From: Bacteroidota bacterium
GTDB lineage: Bacteria > Bacteroidota > Bacteroidia > Chitinophagales > Chitinophagaceae
Direction: 5' to 3'
NCBI GenBank assembly: GCA_023423015.1
Contig: JAFAGE010000283.1
Coordinates: 1 to 23,519 of the forward strand
Length of the DNA: 23,519 nt
Shown here: positions 1-5,898 of the stretch, in pieces
Position numbering within the stretch: the first letter of the stretch is position 1
Layout: each line of letters begins with the position of its first letter
Translations under genes and position numbers: made by a program
Notes under the pieces: generated by a model
Databases searched by the model: none
Seen by the model: the letters and a program-made list of their open reading frames with translations, nothing else
What the model was told of the DNA's origin: nothing

Positions 1-1
1 G

Positions 2-2233
2 GTGTACAACGACCGCTCTACCGACATGCTGATCGACGCCAGAGGACTTAACTACGATGGCAGCGGCGACCTGAGTAAAAACATATTCGACCTCAACAGC
101 AACCTGCAGGTAGATTCACTGAACCTGGTATTGTCGAAAGAGCCATACCTGCTCAACAAAAGCGTAAATGCGCAGCTGGTCACCAAAGTGAACACCAATT
201 CGCTTGCGTTTATTTTCGAAAAGAATGATTTACGCATAAACCGGCTGCCGGTGCAATTCAGCGGAAAACTTGACTTCCTTTCGAATGGCTACGACATGGA
301 CTTCACCCTTACATCGCAGAATAATACACTGCCGGTTGTATTCAGCGCGTTCCCGCCGCAATACCTCACCTGGATGAATAATGTTGAACTAAAAGGTGAA
401 ACCGATCTTTTTCTCACATTAAAAGGCGAATACATTGTATCGAAAAACAAAGCTCCCGATCTAATATTCAACGTAAATCTGACAGATGGTTATGTTAAAC
501 ACAAAGTTGCTCCGCAGGCAGTAAGCGGAATATTGTTAAGCCTGCATTCAAAATTGCCCTCACTTGATACAGATAACCTGGAAGTGAAAATTGATACTGT
601 CTACCTGAATGTAAATAAAGACTATTTAAAAGGAAGAGTATACGTTCTTGGGTTAAACAAACCAAATGTAGATGCCAACCTTCACGCCGACATTGACCTT
701 GCGAATTTGGTGAAATCGCTGGGTGTTGACAGCATAGATCTGCGGGGCAAATTATTGGCGCATGTGGTTAGCAAAGGGAAATATGATCCCGACGATAAAT
801 CATTTCCCGTCACCAGGGCCGACCTGATCCTGCAGAATGGATTTGTAAAAACTGCATATTACCCGAACGCGATCGACAAAATTGATATCCGTACAAAGGT
901 TACCAACACCACAGGTGCATTGAAGGATCTGCATGTAATCATCGAACCAATTACATTCAACTTTGAGCAACAGCCATTCCGTGTGGAAGCAGACCTGCGC
1001 AACTTCGAAAACATTGTGTATGATTTAAAGGCCCATGGACAACTGGATGTTGGCCGCATATACAAGGTGTTTTCACAGGAAGGCCTGGAGCTGGATGGCT
1101 TTATTAAAGCCGACGTTTCGCTGAAAGGATCCAGAGAAGACGCAGAGCAGGGAAGATATGATCAACTGCAAAACTCGGGTGTACTATCGCTTAAAAACAT
1201 ACGAACAAGAAGCACCTGGTTGCCACATGCGTTCTTAATCAAAGACGGCACATTCCGGTTCGATCGCGACAGGATGAGCTTCGAAAATTTCCTCGCGGTA
1301 TATGGGCAGTCCGACTTCAGGATGAACGGGTACCTCCAAAACATGATCGATTACCTCTTTTCGAGTGGTTCGATACTGAAGGGTCAATTTGCGGTACAAT
1401 CCGATTTCATCAACGTAGATGAATTTATGAGCAATGCACCGCCCGAACCTGAAGATACGGTTGTAACTAAAGGTGGGGTGATTGTGGTGCCCAAAGTTTA
1501 CAATCTTTCATTAACTGCAAATGCAGGTAAAGTGAAGTTTGGTGATTTGATGTTGCAGAATGTGACGAGTTCCGTAGCCGTCGACACTGGCACGTTGATG
1601 TTGAATAAAACAGGCTTTTCAGTAATCGGTTGCGATGTGGAGATGAATGCTAAGTATCGCAGCAGAAGCGCCTCGAAGGCAAACTTTGAATATGCCATCA
1701 GTGCAAAAGATTTCGACATCAGGCGTGCATACGATTCGGTGAAGATATTCCGCGACCTCGCAAGTTCTGCCGCTTATGCGGAAGGTGTAATATCGTTGGA
1801 CTATCAACTAAAGGGTGCGCTCGACAGGAATATGTCTCCCATATACCCATCCCTTGAAGGAGGCGGAACGATTTCTGTGAAAGATGTGAAGGTGAAGGGA
1901 TACAAACTATTTTCGGTAATCAGCAAACAAACAGGTCGCGATTCGCTCGATAATCCAAATCTGAAAAAGGTGGTTATAAAATCGACCATTAAGAATAATA
2001 TTATAAACATTGAACGATTTCGTTTCAAGGTATTTGGATTTCGTCCGCGTATTGAAGGTCAAACCAGCTTTGATGGAGCGTTGAATTTAAAGATGCGGTT
2101 GGGCCTCCCTCCTCTTGGTATTATTGGAATACCTATTCGTGTAACGGGCACACAGGACGAACCTGTGGTGCGACTCGGCAAACAAACCAAAGCACTCGAA
2201 GAAACCGAATACACCGACGAACCGGAAGAATAA
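2..2233 (+). CDS. AsmA-like envelope protein, 3' part (5' end outside the window)
   Basis: The reading frame is open from the first bases, so the true start lies upstream; 743 residues are visible. The sequence is a long run of amphipathic beta-rich repeats without enzyme motifs, alternating short hydrophobic strands with D/N-G turns. The last 150 residues (a glycine-rich stretch followed by LGLPPLGIIGIPIRVTGT and an acidic tail) match the C-terminal region of the AsmA/TamB-like superfamily as found in Bacteroidota. Family members are anchored in the inner membrane by an N-terminal helix, not visible here, span the periplasm and are linked to outer-membrane assembly or lipid transport. The next gene lies across a promoter, so this is probably the last gene of its transcript. 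The stop codon sits inside a small GAAGAA/TTCTTC hairpin and abuts a direct repeat. The superfamily call is fairly sure; the precise role is inferred. Confidence 0.8.
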   Translation: MYNDRSTDMLIDARGLNYDGSGDLSKNIFDLNSNLQVDSLNLVLSKEPYLLNKSVNAQLVTKVNTNSLAFIFEKNDLRINRLPVQFSGKLDFLSNGYDMDFTLTSQNNTLPVVFSAFPPQYLTWMNNVELKGETDLFLTLKGEYIVSKNKAPDLIFNVNLTDGYVKHKVAPQAVSGILLSLHSKLPSLDTDNLEVKIDTVYLNVNKDYLKGRVYVLGLNKPNVDANLHADIDLANLVKSLGVDSIDLRGKLLAHVVSKGKYDPDDKSFPVTRADLILQNGFVKTAYYPNAIDKIDIRTKVTNTTGALKDLHVIIEPITFNFEQQPFRVEADLRNFENIVYDLKAHGQLDVGRIYKVFSQEGLELDGFIKADVSLKGSREDAEQGRYDQLQNSGVLSLKNIRTRSTWLPHAFLIKDGTFRFDRDRMSFENFLAVYGQSDFRMNGYLQNMIDYLFSSGSILKGQFAVQSDFINVDEFMSNAPPEPEDTVVTKGGVIVVPKVYNLSLTANAGKVKFGDLMLQNVTSSVAVDTGTLMLNKTGFSVIGCDVEMNAKYRSRSASKANFEYAISAKDFDIRRAYDSVKIFRDLASSAAYAEGVISLDYQLKGALDRNMSPIYPSLEGGGTISVKDVKVKGYKLFSVISKQTGRDSLDNPNLKKVVIKSTIKNNIINIERFRFKVFGFRPRIEGQTSFDGALNLKMRLGLPPLGIIGIPIRVTGTQDEPVVRLGKQTKALEETEYTDEPEE

Positions 2234-2269
2234 TTTTCTTCTGTTTTAACCGCGAAAAAAGCAAAATAA
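2232..2269 (+). repeat. 38-nt direct repeat, left copy
   Basis: This stretch matches 3022-3059 without gaps at 32 of 38 positions, both beginning AATTTTCTTCTGTT. The two copies bracket the coiled-coil gene array, 790 bases apart. The copy begins inside the stop codon of the AsmA-like gene. A short stem (GAAGAA with TTCTTC) overlaps its left edge and may aid transcript ending, although the T-run is poor. It could be a remnant of a segmental duplication or insertion. Confidence 0.6.
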
Positions 2270-2284
2270 AGCTGGTTTTATCTC

Positions 2285-2315
2285 TTCGTACAAGGTATGC
2301 CAAATGCTAACTTTG
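2285..2315 (+). promoter_or_regulatory. Bacteroidota-type promoter of the coiled-coil array
   Basis: TAACTTTG at 2308-2315 is an exact match to the Bacteroidota -7 element TAnnTTTG. TTCG at 2285-2288 matches three of four bases of the -33 TTTG element, with a 19-base spacer, the usual distance. The predicted start near 2322 gives a leader of about 40 bases before the first ATG at 2361. The downstream gene copies carry no such element of their own, so one transcript probably covers the array. Confidence 0.6.
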
Positions 2316-2360
2316 GTCGCCTCAATATTAGGCACCTCTAACCTCAAATACCCTTTAGTG

Positions 2361-2390
2361 ATGGAAAAACGTATATCGCAACGAGGTTGA
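2361..2390 (+). pseudogene. Vestigial first copy of the coiled-coil gene
   Basis: The ATG is followed by codons for MEKRISQRG and a stop. The first seven residues resemble the start of the other copies (MEKRI or MENRI). The rest of the coiled-coil region is missing, with the end word GAGGTTGACA joined right after codon 8. The leader before it is a diverged version of the leader found before the other copies. Because it lies nearest to the promoter it may mark the original 5' end of the gene. It probably makes no functional product, but could still be translated as a nonapeptide. Confidence 0.6.
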
Positions 2391-2420
2391 CAATTACTAA
2401 CCACAAATTACACCATAGCC

Positions 2421-2645
2421 ATGGAAAAGCGAATAATGCAACTCGAAACGGCAGTATATGCCTTGCAATCAGACATAAAAGAACTCAAAGAAATAGTCAT
2501 TTCTGGGTTCAAAATGGTTGCAAGCCATTTTGAGGGGTTGACAATTACCAACCACAAATTACACTATAGCCATGGAAAAACGAATAACGAAGCTCGAAAC
2601 GGCAGCATATGCCATGCAATCAGACATAACAGAACTCAAAAATGA
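2421..2645 (+). pseudogene. Second copy of the coiled-coil gene, fused out of frame to the next copy
   Basis: The first 38 residues follow the family: MEKRI, LETAVYALQSD, one heptad DIKELKE, then the hydrophobic stretch IVISGFKMVASHFE. Compared with the last copy, one base is missing just after the TTTTGA segment. The frame therefore runs through the next leader and reads the third copy in a wrong frame before stopping, giving 74 codons in all. Only the first half is thus family-like. It may be a broken duplicate, or its short coiled coil may still be made. The leader and ATG context are intact. Confidence 0.5.
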
Positions 2646-2736
2646 CGTAACAGAACTCAAAGAGGACGTAAAAGAACTTAAAGAAATAGTCGTCTCTGGA
2701 TTCAAAATGGTTGCAAGCTATTTTGGAAGAGGTTGA
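2572..2736 (+). CDS. Third copy of the coiled-coil gene, short 54-residue protein
   Basis: The ATG at 2572 opens a frame of 54 codons: MEKRITKLETAAYAMQSD, then three heptads (DITELKN, DVTELKE, DVKELKE), then EIVVSGFKMVASYFGRG and stop. Relative to the last copy it has one extra heptad and one extra base near the end word, which puts GAGGTTGAC out of frame and creates the stop. It lacks the charged 3' region (RRSAVYDRNFEEIRQ) of the complete copy. Whether it is expressed is unknown. If so, it could form mixed coiled coils with the last copy, which is an inference only. Confidence 0.45.
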   Translation: MEKRITKLETAAYAMQSDITELKNDVTELKEDVKELKEIVVSGFKMVASYFGRG

Positions 2737-2766
2737 CAATTACTAACCACAAATTACACTGTAGCC

Positions 2767-2982
2767 ATGGAAAATCGAATATCAAAGCTCGAAACGGCAG
2801 TATATGCCATGCAATCAGACTTATCAGAACTCAAAGGGAACGTAACAGAACTCAAAGAAATAGTTGTCTCTGGATTCAAAATGGTTGCAAGCCATTTTGA
2901 AGAGGTTGACAGAAGGTCTGCAGTATACGACCGCAACTTTGAGGAAATCAGGCAGATCAGCACCCGAATAAAGCTGCCTTAA
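2767..2982 (+). CDS. Small coiled-coil protein, complete last copy of the array
   Basis: The protein has 71 residues: MENRISKLETAVYAMQSD, two heptads (DLSELKG, NVTELKE), then EIVVSGFKMVASHFEEVD and a charged C-terminal part ending in STRIKLP. There is no signal peptide or enzymatic motif. The a/d pattern of the heptads and of the 3' part suggests one long, probably oligomeric helix. Short proteins of the pattern LETxVxxxxxDVxELK are common and unassigned in many bacteria. This copy alone carries the natural 3' end. Its own leader has no promoter, so expression probably depends on 2285-2315, with the three earlier ATGs read first. Function unknown. Confidence 0.7.
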   Translation: MENRISKLETAVYAMQSDLSELKGNVTELKEIVVSGFKMVASHFEEVDRRSAVYDRNFEEIRQISTRIKLP

Positions 2983-3021
2983 CTGCAGCACTCATTTTAG
3001 CGGTACTAATAGAAGAGAAAG

Positions 3022-3059
3022 AATTTTCTTCTGTTCTTACCGTAAAAGAAGCAATATAA
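3022..3059 (+). repeat. 38-nt direct repeat, right copy
   Basis: The partner of 2232-2269 (32 of 38 identical, no gaps). An AGAAGA upstream can pair with TCTTCT inside the repeat, as in the left copy. It lies between the stop of the last coiled-coil copy and the 3' end of the minus-strand methyltransferase. Confidence 0.6.
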
Positions 3060-3134
3060 TATTGCATAAGGCTTTTGGCTGTAACATGAGGTGAACAGTC
3101 AATGAACACAAAGACATATGTAGAATGGAGATGT

Positions 3135-3569
3135 TTAGACTTGCGCAAACTTAATTTCCTTTAATGGCTCTCCCCCATCAATGAACAGTCTGCCTTTTTT
3201 AGTTAATGCTTTTGCAATTTGAGCCAATGCCATTTTTTCAATCTCCGGGTGCCGGCCATCAAGCGCGCCGACTCTTATGGCCACGGCAATGTCAAAAGGC
3301 TTTTCACCTGGCTTCAGTTCAAATGATTCTATATTAGCTTGTCTGAATTCAAGGTTATCATTGCGCTTACCTTGCCTGGTTCCGGACTTCGCTTGCTGAA
3401 TGGCTTTTGCTGAACGGTCGATGGCAAGTACGTATCCATTGGGTAGCCTTAGAGCCATCTCCCTCGCCATTGCCCCGGGTCCACAACCCACTTCCAGCAC
3501 GCGCATTCCGTCTTTCAGGGGTAGTGCGTTGATAATATCGAGCAGTCGTTTTGATAAGCTAACGGGCAT
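3135..3569 (-). CDS. Class I SAM-dependent methyltransferase (methyltransferase-11 type)
   Basis: The protein has 144 residues from the ATG at 3569; a TTG two codons earlier is also in frame but less likely. SAM-binding motif I is VLEVGCGPG at about residues 24-32, followed by the acidic end of strand 2 in AIDRS (about 47-51) and a motif II-like FDIAVAIR segment. The final strands (LTKKGRLFIDGG) complete a small Rossmann fold. It is shorter than usual for the family (200-250 residues) because it lacks the substrate-binding additions. The methyl acceptor cannot be told. It stands alone on its strand. A promoter-like TATGTTTG lies only a few bases before the ATG, which suggests a very short or absent leader. 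Confidence 0.8.
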   Translation of the reverse strand: MPVSLSKRLLDIINALPLKDGMRVLEVGCGPGAMAREMALRLPNGYVLAIDRSAKAIQQAKSGTRQGKRNDNLEFRQANIESFELKPGEKPFDIAVAIRVGALDGRHPEIEKMALAQIAKALTKKGRLFIDGGEPLKEIKFAQV

Positions 3570-3572
3570 ATA

Positions 3573-3601
3573 CAAACATACTGCGGATAGTAATATTACA
3601 A
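3573..3601 (-). promoter_or_regulatory. Promoter of the methyltransferase gene, directly upstream of its ATG
   Basis: On the minus strand TATGTTTG (3573-3580) matches TAnnTTTG exactly, and TTG at 3599-3601 lies 18 bases further upstream. Transcription would start about 6-7 bases downstream, essentially at the start codon at 3569. This points to a leaderless or nearly leaderless mRNA, unless the real start codon lies further inside the gene. Confidence 0.45.
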
Positions 3602-3883
3602 TCGTTTCCTCCCCTATTTCTACCCGGAACGTTCTTGCCGAACACTATCGGGCATTTCTATCGACTCTAGTGCCCGTGTTTTTTCGTGAGTGATGTTGTC
3701 AGCATCTACCCTGATGCTGATTCTGATGTAGCAGCAATCCGAAAACCACATCTTCCGTCTATCCTCCGTCTTGCCTCCTTCTATCTTGCTGCATGATGCC
3801 AACCCAGGCAGAAAAATATTCGGTTATAGGTTATTGTGAGTACGCCATACAGTTGCTAATTTAAACTTCTTAAATCGTACCTT
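3602..3883. other. Non-coding gap between the methyltransferase and the small 99-residue protein
   Basis: No convincing gene is present. From about 3745 to 3795 the plus strand is pyrimidine-rich with words such as TCTTCCG, TCTATCC and TTGCCTCC at roughly 7-base spacing. It may be a decayed member of the heptad arrays seen later in the window, but the phase is not clean. TAATTTAA at 3857-3864, with TTG 20 bases upstream, is a possible weak promoter for the gene at 3884. No other structure was seen. Confidence 0.4.
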
Positions 3884-4183
3884 ATGGCTATCTCAAACAA
3901 TCCTTTGATGCAGGGTGTTAGCGGCGGCCTCGGCAAGCAGCTGGTGTTCCGACAATACAAAGGGAGAACCATTGTAAGTGCCTACCCGAAGATGCCCAGA
4001 CGAAAACTGTCGGATGCGCAAAAAAAACAAAACGAAAATCTGAAACTTGCCAACGCAGAAGTGCGGCGAATAAAGGCAGACGATATCCTGCGCAACGAAG
4101 CACAGATCCGGCTGAACGTTACCCGCCAGCAACTACATCATGCTTTGTTGAAAGAAGAACTCCTGAAGTTGACCAGATACTGA
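3884..4183 (+). CDS. Small conserved Bacteroidota protein of unknown function (NPLMQGVSGGLG family)
   Basis: The protein has 99 residues and no signal peptide. Its N-terminal pattern (SNNPLMQGVSGGLGKQLVFR, then YKGRTIVSAYPKMP) resembles a family of small Bacteroidota hypothetical proteins that share NPxxxGxSGxxGxxVFRxxxGxTxxxxxP, and whose second half is a charged helix. I know no assigned function for them. Residues 40-99 here are lysine/arginine-rich and helical, hinting at nucleic-acid or protein binding, but that is only composition. Its last 46 bases overlap the 3' end of the convergent AHSA1 gene. The family resemblance is from memory and not tested. Confidence 0.65.
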   Translation: MAISNNPLMQGVSGGLGKQLVFRQYKGRTIVSAYPKMPRRKLSDAQKKQNENLKLANAEVRRIKADDILRNEAQIRLNVTRQQLHHALLKEELLKLTRY

Positions 4184-4617
4184 TTCCACTTACCGACGTT
4201 TTGCTCAAGGGCTCTGTCGACCTGGAACTCGTTCATCAGTTGAGTAAGCTGCTCTTCCGATTCGAATGTCATGTGCCACGTAATCAATGTTACGTCACCC
4301 TGCCCTTCGAATGTAATGGTGGTGGTATGCTTCGGCGTGGTCAGGTACTGAAGTACCAGCTTCTTGTGTCTATCTACTTCACTGTAGATAATTCGGTTGT
4401 CGAAATCGGTACCATCTGGTCCGCGCAACACCAGGTTCCATTCTCCACCGGGTTTAACATCCATCTTACTGATGTCTACGCGAAATCCATCGGGGCCCCA
4501 CCACTTCGACACGTGTTCTGGCTCGGTAATCACTTTCCAGGCAAGATCAACAGGAGCATCCAGGGTTCTGGTAAGCTGAAGTGCGGGAGGATATTTGACG
4601 ATTGCCCGGGGTTGCAT
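4138..4617 (-). CDS. SRPBCC / AHSA1-domain protein
   Basis: The protein has 159 residues and covers one START-like AHSA1 (Activator of Hsp90 ATPase homologue 1-like) domain. Markers are the opening LTRTLDAPVDLAWKVITEPE, the family motif KWWGPDGF (about 38-45), the PGGEWNLVLRGPDG turn, and a late TWHMTFES strand before the C-terminal helix ending GKWNQYLVNF. In bacteria such domains bind hydrophobic ligands; the ligand here is unknown. It is the last of three minus-strand genes (Crp, cupin, AHSA1; gaps 57 and 47 bases). A perfect 7-4-7 inverted repeat lies three bases before the ATG. The last residues (RSSSFNKA) fall within the convergent overlap with the plus-strand gene and look like an unstructured tail. 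Confidence 0.85.
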   Translation of the reverse strand: MQPRAIVKYPPALQLTRTLDAPVDLAWKVITEPEHVSKWWGPDGFRVDISKMDVKPGGEWNLVLRGPDGTDFDNRIIYSEVDRHKKLVLQYLTTPKHTTTITFEGQGDVTLITWHMTFESEEQLTQLMNEFQVDRALEQNVGKWNQYLVNFRSSSFNKA

Positions 4618-4620
4618 ATC

Positions 4621-4638
4621 GCAATATTATGATATTGC
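4621..4638 (-). promoter_or_regulatory. Perfect 18-bp inverted repeat before the AHSA1 start codon
   Basis: GCAATAT, a four-base loop TATG, then ATATTGC: a perfect 7-bp dyad ending three bases from the start codon at 4617. It could be an operator, for instance for the neighbouring Crp-type regulator, or an RNA hairpin that covers the ribosome-binding region. The dyad is certain; its role is inferred. Confidence 0.4.
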
Positions 4639-4664
4639 AGCAACAAGGCTGTCCTGGTCTGTAT

Positions 4665-5108
4665 TCACACGGTTTCCTTCTTCGGCATCACGGGAACAAG
4701 TCCATGCCTGTTCATTACCATTCCCAGTTTTGCAAGATCGGGAGGACCGCCGGCGTTGATAATTTCTGCTACCTCTTTAAAGAAAATGGGACCGAGCAAA
4801 GCAGGGGTGATAATAGACAACCCTTTGGCATCAACACGCTGGTGGTTGTTGAACCCGTGAACTGCACCCCGGGGAATAAAACAGGCATTACCCGGATGTA
4901 TTTCAATCGCCTGGCCGTTAATGGTGAAAGTGAGCACGCCCGAAAGGCCGTATACTGTTTCATCGAAATTTTCGTGATAGTGCGGTATAGGTACACGTGC
5001 CCCTGCAGGTACCAGGAATTCGAACATGGAATACGAGCCATTTGTGTCGGATGCTTCAAGCAGGAAGTCGATGGTAATTTGACCTGCTTTGATTGTTTCT
5101 CTTTTCAT
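4665..5108 (-). CDS. Single-domain cupin protein
   Basis: The protein has 147 residues. Cupin motif 1 is HYHENFDE with H43, H45 and E50 as metal ligands. Motif 2 is GNACFIPRGAVHGFNN with H84 as the fourth ligand, so a metal site is complete. The C-terminal part (about 100-147) is a helical extension with GPIFFKEVAEI, as in small quercetinase-like cupins of Bacteroidota that act on unknown small molecules. There is no signal peptide, so it is cytoplasmic. It sits 57 bases behind the Crp/Fnr gene and 47 bases before AHSA1. TAGTTTCG at 5130-5137 on this strand is one mismatch from TAnnTTTG and could be an internal promoter. The substrate is not predictable. Confidence 0.85.
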   Translation of the reverse strand: MKRETIKAGQITIDFLLEASDTNGSYSMFEFLVPAGARVPIPHYHENFDETVYGLSGVLTFTINGQAIEIHPGNACFIPRGAVHGFNNHQRVDAKGLSIITPALLGPIFFKEVAEIINAGGPPDLAKLGMVMNRHGLVPVMPKKETV

Positions 5109-5165
5109 GTGTAAAATATTTTTGTAGCACGAAACTATACCGGCGAAACAGCAATGTCCTTGATT

Positions 5166-5759
5166 TCAGATAAGTTGTTTTCTTCCCGAAACTTTTTTCC
5201 GGATACCGCTCAATGTTTCAGGTGTCATGGCCAGGTATGCAGCGATGTGATACAGCGGAATGCGTTGCAACAATTCCGGTTCCTCCTTTATAAAACGCAG
5301 GTATTTTTCTTCGGGAGTTTCAACAGTGGCTTCGGCGAGGCGCTTCTTCAACATCAGGTTCGTGTCTTGCTGTGCACGGATAAAACCCATGGTGAACGCC
5401 TGTATTCTGGTAACTGCAAACACCCAATCTTTTCGATTGATACGTTGAAGAGTACTGTCTTCGAGCGCCTGTACGCACAGGTCGGTTGGTTTTTTATCAA
5501 GAAAACTCACGAGTTCGCTGCACCAGCCATTCTCCAGCTTAAAGTAAATAGTACGCTCCTCGCCATTGTTGTTTACATAGTACTGCCGTAAACAACCCTG
5601 CTCAACAAAATACACGTACCGGACAATATCGCCAGCGCGATACAAATGCTCGTTCTTCTTAACGTGAACAGTTTCGAACAACTGAATAGCCTGGGCAAGC
5701 TCGCGATCGGAGAGATTGTAATATCCCCGTAACTGAGATATGAGGGGAGAATCAGGCAT
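5166..5759 (-). CDS. Crp/Fnr-family transcriptional regulator
   Basis: The frame is open to 5843, but the first 28 codons are proline-rich and unlike the family, so I take the ATG at 5759 (197 residues, MPDSPLISQL). A cyclic-nucleotide-binding-like beta-roll covers about residues 30-115, with the typical VYFVEQGCLRQYYVNNNGEERTIYF core. A dimer helix follows, and a C-terminal winged helix-turn-helix at about 160-190 (IAAYLAMTPETLSGIRKK). It lacks cysteines suited to an FeS cluster and the exact cAMP-contact pattern, so the signal is unknown. It precedes cupin and AHSA1 genes on the same strand and may control them. On this strand TACCTTG about 25 bases upstream of the chosen start is close to the -7 element, which supports that start. 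Confidence 0.85.
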   Translation of the reverse strand: MPDSPLISQLRGYYNLSDRELAQAIQLFETVHVKKNEHLYRAGDIVRYVYFVEQGCLRQYYVNNNGEERTIYFKLENGWCSELVSFLDKKPTDLCVQALEDSTLQRINRKDWVFAVTRIQAFTMGFIRAQQDTNLMLKKRLAEATVETPEEKYLRFIKEEPELLQRIPLYHIAAYLAMTPETLSGIRKKVSGRKQLI

Positions 5760-5898
5760 TGAAGGGACTTGAGGTACATACAAGGTAAGAAATTCAGGGC
5801 GGATGAATGAGGGCGGAGGGCAAAAAATAATGAAGGGCGGCAAACGATGAACGGGATAGTTAGAGATAATTCCCGAAATTAATTATTCAAACTTCGTG

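Larger units (their letters stand above)
2338..2911 (+). repeat. Tandem array of four partial gene copies (leader plus 5' coding part)
   Basis: Each unit consists of a leader resembling CTAACCACAAATTACAC, a few bases, ATAGCC, an ATG, a coiled-coil coding part and the end word GAGGTTGACA. Starts lie at 2361, 2421, 2572 and 2767, so the units are 60, 151 and 195 bases apart and the last one continues into a full 3' end. In the last copy GAGGTTGAC encodes residues EVD inside the protein. In the earlier copies the same word is joined directly to the leader of the next unit, which marks the duplication junction. Length differences come from a deleted core (first unit) and from 21-base coiled-coil heptads. 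Confidence 0.85.

Noticed and set aside
2338..2982. Toxin-antitoxin or phase-variable surface gene
   Set aside because: Small size and repeats fit superficially, but there is no toxin-like partner, no DNA-binding motif and no homopolymer switch; only the duplication itself is supported.
4602..5114. Plus-strand 170-codon open frame opposite the cupin gene
   Set aside because: The minus-strand frame has both cupin motifs with all metal ligands; the plus-strand translation has a random cysteine-rich composition and no motif.
5154..5591. Plus-strand 145-codon frame opposite the Crp/Fnr gene
   Set aside because: The minus strand encodes a full cNMP-binding and helix-turn-helix protein; the plus frame is phenylalanine-rich noise.
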